This document shows positions 31,906 to 36,586 of a stretch of DNA of 36,586 nt, piece by piece. The notes below the pieces were generated by a model, which was given only the letters and a program-made list of their open reading frames with translations, had not been told where the DNA came from and did no database searches. Both the position numbers and the translations under genes were made by a program. Source of the DNA: Clostridium sp. (lineage in GTDB: Bacteria; Bacillota; Clostridia; Lachnospirales; Lachnospiraceae); contig JAEDOC010000004.1 of the NCBI GenBank assembly GCA_016302185.1, positions 1 to 36,586 on the forward strand, read 5' to 3'. Each line of letters opens with the position of its first letter. The stretch's first letter is position 1.

Positions 31906-33039
31906 CTATTCTGCGAAAAAGCCATTTTCTCCGGCAATCCTCATAAGAATGGTTTTCCCCATCTTCCTCGCACAGGTCAGCAGCTCCCTATTGGCCTGTT
32001 CCCATTCTCCAAAAGAATTGCGGCAACAATACACCGTATGGCAGGCTGCCAGCCTCTGTCTGGCCCGCTCCAGCAGCTCTCCGGAAACCGGTGTAAAGGC
32101 CTCTGCTGCCAGCGTCTCCGCCGCCAGAGCCAGAGAAACCGGATAATCCAGATCATTTTGAAACAAAATACCGGAATAAAAAGGAATTCCTTCCCGCTGC
32201 AGCTTCCGGTAACAGCTTCGTCCACTTCCGCCTCCGCCAATCACGAACACCTCCGGAAGCCCTTCCGGTGCCGCAAGCTCCGGACTGATGCTCCCTTCAT
32301 CAAAGCTTCCCACAGTGATGCCGAACAATTCCCGGATATATCCAGGGACAAATATCTCCTCCGGCGTTCCGAATCTCTCCACCGTGTCTCCCTTGACACA
32401 GAGAATCCGGTCCGAAATCCGTTCCGCCAGATCCAGCTCATGAAGGGAGAGAATCACCGTACATTGCTTTTCCCTGGTCATTTTCTGAAGTGTGGACAGA
32501 AACTCCAGCTTATGTTTTACATCCAGATAGGAGGTCGGTTCATCCAGAAGGATAATCTCCGGCTCCTGACAGACCGCCCGGGCCAGAATCACCCGCTGGC
32601 GCTGGCCGTCACTCAGCGTTCTGAAATCCTGATAGCGCAGGCCCGTCACTCCGACCAGCTCCATCGCCGCTTCCACTGCCCTGTGATCCTCCGGAGAAAG
32701 AAAGCCAAAGGTTCCGGTGTACGGATACCGCCCGGCCTCCACCACCTCTTCCGAAGTCATCCGCTCCGGCTGTGACTTTTCGGTAAATACCACCGCCATT
32801 TTTCTGGCACGGGCCCGGCCATCCTGTTTTAAAAAGTCCTGATCATTCAGAAACACCGTGCCGCCCAGCAATGCCAGCTGACCTGCCATGCTTTTTAACA
32901 GCGTGGATTTTCCCGCACCGTTGGGTCCAATCAGCGTCAGAATCTCTCCCCGCTTCACCTCTATATCTACCTGATGAATCAGAGGAATTCCCTGATATCC
33001 CACCGTCATGTTTTCCGTCCGAAAATAAAACGACTCCAT
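31906..33039 (-). CDS. FecE/BtuD-type ABC ATPase with extra C-terminal domain
   Basis: 377 residues. The first 255 are a normal importer ATPase of the iron-siderophore/heme/cobalamin family: Walker A GPNGAGKST, signature LSDGQRQRV, Walker B IILLDEPTSYLD, H-loop SLHELD. Residues from about 265 to 377 are an extension not found in FecE or BtuD, starting PEVFVIGGGGSGRSCYRKLQ, which resembles the start of a Rossmann-like nucleotide-binding fold. The extension could regulate transport or act on the imported tetrapyrrole; I cannot name it. The start follows the permease stop by 3 bases. Together with the permease and binding protein it forms one importer. Confidence 0.9.
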   Translation of the reverse strand: MESFYFRTENMTVGYQGIPLIHQVDIEVKRGEILTLIGPNGAGKSTLLKSMAGQLALLGGTVFLNDQDFLKQDGRARARKMAVVFTEKSQPERMTSEEVVEAGRYPYTGTFGFLSPEDHRAVEAAMELVGVTGLRYQDFRTLSDGQRQRVILARAVCQEPEIILLDEPTSYLDVKHKLEFLSTLQKMTREKQCTVILSLHELDLAERISDRILCVKGDTVERFGTPEEIFVPGYIRELFGITVGSFDEGSISPELAAPEGLPEVFVIGGGGSGRSCYRKLQREGIPFYSGILFQNDLDYPVSLALAAETLAAEAFTPVSGELLERARQRLAACHTVYCCRNSFGEWEQANRELLTCARKMGKTILMRIAGENGFFAE

Positions 33040-33042
33040 GAC

Positions 33043-34089
33043 TTATCCTCTCTCCTTTCTGCGATCCGCCAGAATCAGAAGTACCACCGGCGCACCGAAG
33101 ATCGCTGTCACCGTGCTGATGGAGAGTTCCGTGGGCGCAAATGCGGTCCGCGCCAGCAGATCACAGAAGCAGCAGAACACACTTCCCCCCAGAAAACAGG
33201 CCGGAATCAGCACCACCGGCTTTGACGTCCGAAACAGGGATTTTACCAGGTGTGGCACTGCGATTCCCACGAAGGACACCGGTCCCGCATAGGCGGTCAC
33301 ACAGGCCGCCAGAATGCTGGAGAGAATCACCAGGGCCGCTCGAAACCGTCTCAAATCAACCCCCACACTCTCCGCATAGGACTCTCCCATCTGATATGCA
33401 TTCATTGGCTTGGCCATACAGAAAGCTCCCAGAAAAGCAACAGCCACCACCATCGCCATCACTCTGACATTTTCCCAGGAAATCCCGGAAAAGCTGCCCA
33501 TGGACCAATTGTGGAGATTCACGATATCCGCATCCTCCGCAAAGGTAACCACCACATCAGTGACCGCAGAACAGATATAACCTATCATCACACCGCTGAT
33601 GACTAAGATAGACATGCGTGGCACCCGGCGGGACAGAAGAAGAACAAAGGCCATAGACAGCAGCGCTCCTGCAAATGCGGCCAGAATCAGTGCCGCCGAG
33701 CTTACCGCTGCTGCCCGGCCCAGAGATGTTACCATAAACAGAGCCACCATCAGCTTGGCTCCCGAGGAAATTCCCAGAACAAAAGGACCCGCAATGGGAT
33801 TATGAAAAAAGGTCTGCAGAAGATATCCGGCCAGTGCCAGCGCACCGCCTAAGAGAATCGCCGCCAGTACCCGCGGAAGGCGGATTTCCCAGAGAATCTT
33901 TGAAGCTGTGCTCTCCCCGTGACGATCCATCAATCCGGTCAGGAGCTCCGGCAGGGAAAGCGAAACGCTGCCTACACAGACCCCCAGACAGAAAAACACC
34001 AGGAGAAGTCCCATGAGAAATACGAAACCGCCCAGCAATACTATTTTTTCCTTGTTTTTTCCCGATTCTGACATGTGATGTAAACTCAT
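33043..34089 (-). CDS. FecCD-type ABC importer permease
   Basis: 348 residues, many membrane helices (about nine or ten), matching the FecCD/BtuC family. VRLPR-like motif EIRLPRVLAAILLGGALALAG and PIAGPFVLGISSGA are conserved in it, and GPVSFVGIAVPHLVKSLF is the coupling-helix region that meets the ATPase. The ATG at 34089 has GGGAG 6 bases upstream; longer in-frame starts read through the spacer. Only one permease gene is present, so it should act as a homodimer. The substrate is an iron complex, heme or corrinoid, judged from the family and the CbiK gene upstream. Confidence 0.93.
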   Translation of the reverse strand: MSLHHMSESGKNKEKIVLLGGFVFLMGLLLVFFCLGVCVGSVSLSLPELLTGLMDRHGESTASKILWEIRLPRVLAAILLGGALALAGYLLQTFFHNPIAGPFVLGISSGAKLMVALFMVTSLGRAAAVSSAALILAAFAGALLSMAFVLLLSRRVPRMSILVISGVMIGYICSAVTDVVVTFAEDADIVNLHNWSMGSFSGISWENVRVMAMVVAVAFLGAFCMAKPMNAYQMGESYAESVGVDLRRFRAALVILSSILAACVTAYAGPVSFVGIAVPHLVKSLFRTSKPVVLIPACFLGGSVFCCFCDLLARTAFAPTELSISTVTAIFGAPVVLLILADRRKERG

Positions 34090-34163
34090 AATTCTCTCCC
34101 CGGAACATTTGCCGTCTTCCGACAGATATGACCGATTTTCTCCCGCAAAAACGCAGATAAGCT

Positions 34164-35861
34164 TCAGTGCAGATGAAACAGATACGTCAGATTCTCTTCC
34201 TCCGGTGTGGTAAAGACAGCATGAAAATCTGCTGCCAGAAATCCCAGTCCCATGGATTCCTGATATAAATTCTCTGAAGTGCACCAGACATTGCCTTCCT
34301 TGACTGCCTTAAAATCTGCCAGTACGCTGTTTTTTTCCACCAGCTGGGAAAGCGTCTGCACCGGGCCGTCCACCGTACTGTTATAGATGAGGACATCGGC
34401 ATCCCGGGCCGCGTTCAAAAACTGTTCCATCTGCATGGTCTCCGTCGATGTCCGGCGTTCGCCATCTCCCAAATCAGAAAACAGATAGGTTCCACCGGCC
34501 TGTTCTATCAGTTTTCCGATATAATCCGTTCCTTTTCGTACATTAACCGCGCCATTGGCCGTAAGATAGAAAAACGCCGCCGTCTTTCCTGTCTTCTCCC
34601 CCTGACCGGCCGCTTCCAGAGCTGACTTCTGGGTAAGAAACACTGTTTCCGCCTCTTTTTCTTTTTCCGCCAGCAGGCCGTAAAGCTTAATCCATTCCAT
34701 CCGTCCCAGGGGGTCCGTCTCGTAGCTGGAATGATCCACCAGCACCGGGATTCCCAGCTTTTCCAGGCTTTCCCTGACCTCCGGAGAATGAAAAATCATG
34801 GTATTTTCCACTGCCAGACTACAGTCCTCCGAAAGAATCCGTTCATAATCCGGGGCATTGTACTTACCGGCATAAAGAATCTCTCCCGCTTCCATCGCTT
34901 CCCTTGCTTCTTCTATCTGCCATCCGGACGCGTCGGTTCCCGAAAAACGGATCCGATTCAGCGCATCCAGGGAGCGAAACATATCCATCGCCGCCGTCGC
35001 CACCAGATAGATCTGATCCACCGGCTGTTCTAAAACAGCCACATCCCCGTCCAGCTGTTCCGGCACCGGTTTTCCTTCCGGTACCAGCAGAAAGCGGCTT
35101 CCGTCGGAAATCACAATCAGTGCATAACCGTCATTATAATAATTGACCGCAAACTGTCCGGCCGCCGCCAGCTCCATCGTCCCCTGAAAGGTAAGCTCCG
35201 GACTTATCTTCCTGTTGTTCTCCGCCATCTGCGCCGCAGTTTCGAGCTTTTCTGTCTTTCCGCAACCGCTGAGGAAAAAGAGGAGGATAAACAGGCCAAG
35301 CAGAGGTTCGCTTTTCCTCTTACTTTTTCTCTCTTTTTTCCGAAACAGCCATAGGATAACAGCCACAGCCAAAATCACCAACAAGCCAAACACATAAACC
35401 GCCATTCGAACCGATTCGTTTTCTTCTGATACCAGATTCGCAGAATCCGAGGAAAAATATAACTGATACTCGATCTCATGGGGATTTCCCATCGCCACCG
35501 TATCCGCAATCACCAAAATCTCCTGATCCAGTGCTTCCACCGGAATCCGAAACACAGAGCCGTTACCGATACGTTTCCCCCAGTCTTCCACCGGAAGCAG
35601 TGTCTCTCCATCCACAATCATATAGTCATAATTGGGGCTGGTCCACTCAATCACAGCTTCTGCCTGTCCGTCTTCCACTTCCAGATACGCCGGAGACAGC
35701 ACACCGGCGCGGCCGGTTCCTCCGCTCAGTTCCACAGAAATCTCGTAGCTTCCATCTGCCAGCTGTGCATAAGAACGGAGCGGCAAAACAATCACACCGA
35801 CAGCCAGAAAGCAGAATGTAGCGAAAAGGAACGCCATTCTTTTTATCCCTGTGCTCCTCAT
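34164..35861 (-). CDS. Fused extracellular domain plus substrate-binding lipoprotein of the importer
   Basis: 565 residues in one frame. Order: signal peptide (cut near SYA|Q, residue 32); an extracellular domain (about 35-140) with SPNYDYMIVDG and NPHEIEYQL, which I cannot name but which looks like a small beta-sandwich; a membrane helix (about 153-173); a basic stretch RKKERKSKRKSE; a second hydrophobic stretch ending in a lipobox LSGC with Cys200; then a FecB/BtuF-type binding domain (about 222-565) with GIPVLVDHSSYETDPLGRMEWIKLYG. GGGGAGG lies 6 bases before the ATG at 35861, and the gene begins one base after the cbiK stop. No start codon lies between the two parts, so the fusion is real or an error of the assembly. 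Confidence 0.88.
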   Translation of the reverse strand: MRSTGIKRMAFLFATFCFLAVGVIVLPLRSYAQLADGSYEISVELSGGTGRAGVLSPAYLEVEDGQAEAVIEWTSPNYDYMIVDGETLLPVEDWGKRIGNGSVFRIPVEALDQEILVIADTVAMGNPHEIEYQLYFSSDSANLVSEENESVRMAVYVFGLLVILAVAVILWLFRKKERKSKRKSEPLLGLFILLFFLSGCGKTEKLETAAQMAENNRKISPELTFQGTMELAAAGQFAVNYYNDGYALIVISDGSRFLLVPEGKPVPEQLDGDVAVLEQPVDQIYLVATAAMDMFRSLDALNRIRFSGTDASGWQIEEAREAMEAGEILYAGKYNAPDYERILSEDCSLAVENTMIFHSPEVRESLEKLGIPVLVDHSSYETDPLGRMEWIKLYGLLAEKEKEAETVFLTQKSALEAAGQGEKTGKTAAFFYLTANGAVNVRKGTDYIGKLIEQAGGTYLFSDLGDGERRTSTETMQMEQFLNAARDADVLIYNSTVDGPVQTLSQLVEKNSVLADFKAVKEGNVWCTSENLYQESMGLGFLAADFHAVFTTPEEENLTYLFHLH

Positions 35862-35862
35862 G

Positions 35863-36586
35863 CTATTCCTCCCCGTTTGCAGATAGTCCAAGGTGCTTCA
35901 TCGCTTTTCTTGCATGGTCCACATAGAGCGCCTGAATATCCGGATTTTCTCCCAGACCGCGCAAGATACACTGTACTGTATAGCCTTCCGCTTCCAGCCG
36001 ACTCTTCCAGGAATCCTCTCCCTCTCCGGCCATATCCTGATTGGCATGATCCCCGGCCACCACCATCAACGGCTTTACCACTACCCGTCGATAGGATTTT
36101 TTTTCCTTCAACAGACGCAGCACAGTATCCAGAGACGGCTCCGCTTCCACCGTTCCGATATAACAGTCGTCACAGCCCAATCCGGAAATCTCCTCCTGCA
36201 GTCTTAGGTATACCCGGTTCGATGAGCTTTCTGTCCCGTGTCCCATATAGCAAAAGGCTGTTTTTCCGTCGATATAAGGGCTGACTTCCTTTCTAAGAGC
36301 TGCCGCAGCCGGCGCAAAATCCTCTTCCTCCATTAACAGGGGACCGCCCAGCACCACCGTCTCAAATCTGTTCCGGTAACTTTCCACTTTCCCGGCTAAT
36401 GCTGTATATTCATAGCCATTCATCAGGTGGGTCGGCTGAACCACCAGAGTATTTACACCGTCTTTCGCCGCCTGTATCAACGCTTCTTCTACATCAGCAA
36501 ACACCAGGCCGCGTTCTTTTAATTTTCTTAAAATCATCCGGCTGGTAAATGCTCTTCGCACCTCATAATCGGGAAATGCTGCCGCC
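35863..36586 (-). CDS. cbiK: CbiK-type sirohydrochlorin cobaltochelatase, 5' end missing
   Basis: The frame is open to the window edge; the first visible residues AAAFPDYEVRRAFTS belong to the family's N-terminal half, so the start lies outside. CbiK inserts cobalt into sirohydrochlorin in the anaerobic cobalamin pathway; some members also bind heme or insert iron. Visible metal-site regions: CYMGHGTESSSNRVY with the conserved His, IGTVEAEPSLD with the Glu, and PLMVVAGDHANQDMAG with the last His. It leads a tight operon with a FecCDE-type importer and its binding protein, so the chelatase may serve cobalt or tetrapyrrole acquisition rather than de novo cobalamin synthesis. No other cobalamin gene is in the window. 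Confidence 0.9.
   Translation of the reverse strand, partial: AAAFPDYEVRRAFTSRMILRKLKERGLVFADVEEALIQAAKDGVNTLVVQPTHLMNGYEYTALAGKVESYRNRFETVVLGGPLLMEEEDFAPAAAALRKEVSPYIDGKTAFCYMGHGTESSSNRVYLRLQEEISGLGCDDCYIGTVEAEPSLDTVLRLLKEKKSYRRVVVKPLMVVAGDHANQDMAGEGEDSWKSRLEAEGYTVQCILRGLGENPDIQALYVDHARKAMKHLGLSANGEE

Noticed and set aside
31684..32775. Plus-strand ORF of 363 codons opposite the ABC ATPase
   Set aside because: It has no recognisable domain or ribosome site and lies antisense to a clear ABC ATPase with all motifs.
1..36586. CRISPR array, tRNA or rRNA genes
   Set aside because: I saw no regularly spaced direct repeats and no cloverleaf or ribosomal RNA sequence; the only tandem repeats are the protein-coding ones in the lysozyme.

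Overview
The window looks like a chromosomal stretch of a Gram-positive anaerobe of the class Clostridia, most likely family Lachnospiraceae. The reasons are a type III glutamine synthetase, a DUF4250 protein, a GH25 lysozyme with cell-wall-binding repeats, a VanR/VanS-type two-component system, strong AGGAGG-type ribosome binding sites, lipoprotein signal peptides and moderate GC throughout. The assignment rests on reading protein sequences by eye, without a database search.

Layout. 1-2710 (+): the end of a choline-kinase-like gene and a secreted lysozyme with about 13 choline-binding-type repeats. 2789-7470 (-): glnN, fba and thrC, with promoters and hairpins visible. 7672-13285 (+): sfsA, feoA and feoB. 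feoB is split in two by a 2,689-bp element (9756-12444) that carries a Sel1-repeat protein on the minus strand and a compact serine recombinase on the plus strand. 13282-20351 (-): a response regulator and histidine kinase followed by a large membrane protein, an ABC ATPase, an ABC-2 permease and endonuclease IV, with overlapping or closely spaced genes. 20518-27498 (-): ppk, a Ppx/GppA-HD phosphatase, a DUF815 AAA ATPase, pheA and plsC. 27558-31132 (-): cardiolipin synthase, a prepilin-like protein, DUF4250, an 82-residue unknown, a membrane-anchored surface protein and a possible overlapping small ORF. 31428-36586 (-): a PrcB-type lipoprotein after a FecCDE-type importer (ATPase with an extra C-terminal domain, permease, and a substrate-binding protein fused behind a second extracellular domain), headed by a CbiK-type chelatase cut by the window edge.

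The most notable object is the element inside feoB. Joining the two halves at the shared CCATG gives an unbroken 610-residue FeoB that reads straight through the conserved LTM-AMGLGCNAAGV motif. The element length is not a multiple of three, so only excision restores the frame. The joined element ends (the inferred attP) show an inverted symmetry, 11 of 17 positions, centred on the TG of that ATG, as expected for a serine recombinase crossover dinucleotide. The recombinase lacks the usual C-terminal zinc-ribbon region and its stop codon lies inside the att arm. The Sel1 gene has its own promoter and a terminator overlapping its stop codon. This looks like a minimal gene-interrupting element that could switch ferrous-iron uptake off when integrated and on when excised. 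Excision itself is inferred, not observed.

Other points worth attention: the substrate-binding protein with an internal lipobox, a prepilin with Asp at the normally Glu +5 position, back-to-back thrC/sfsA promoters with a hairpin in the sfsA leader, and a structured leader upstream of the surface-protein gene.
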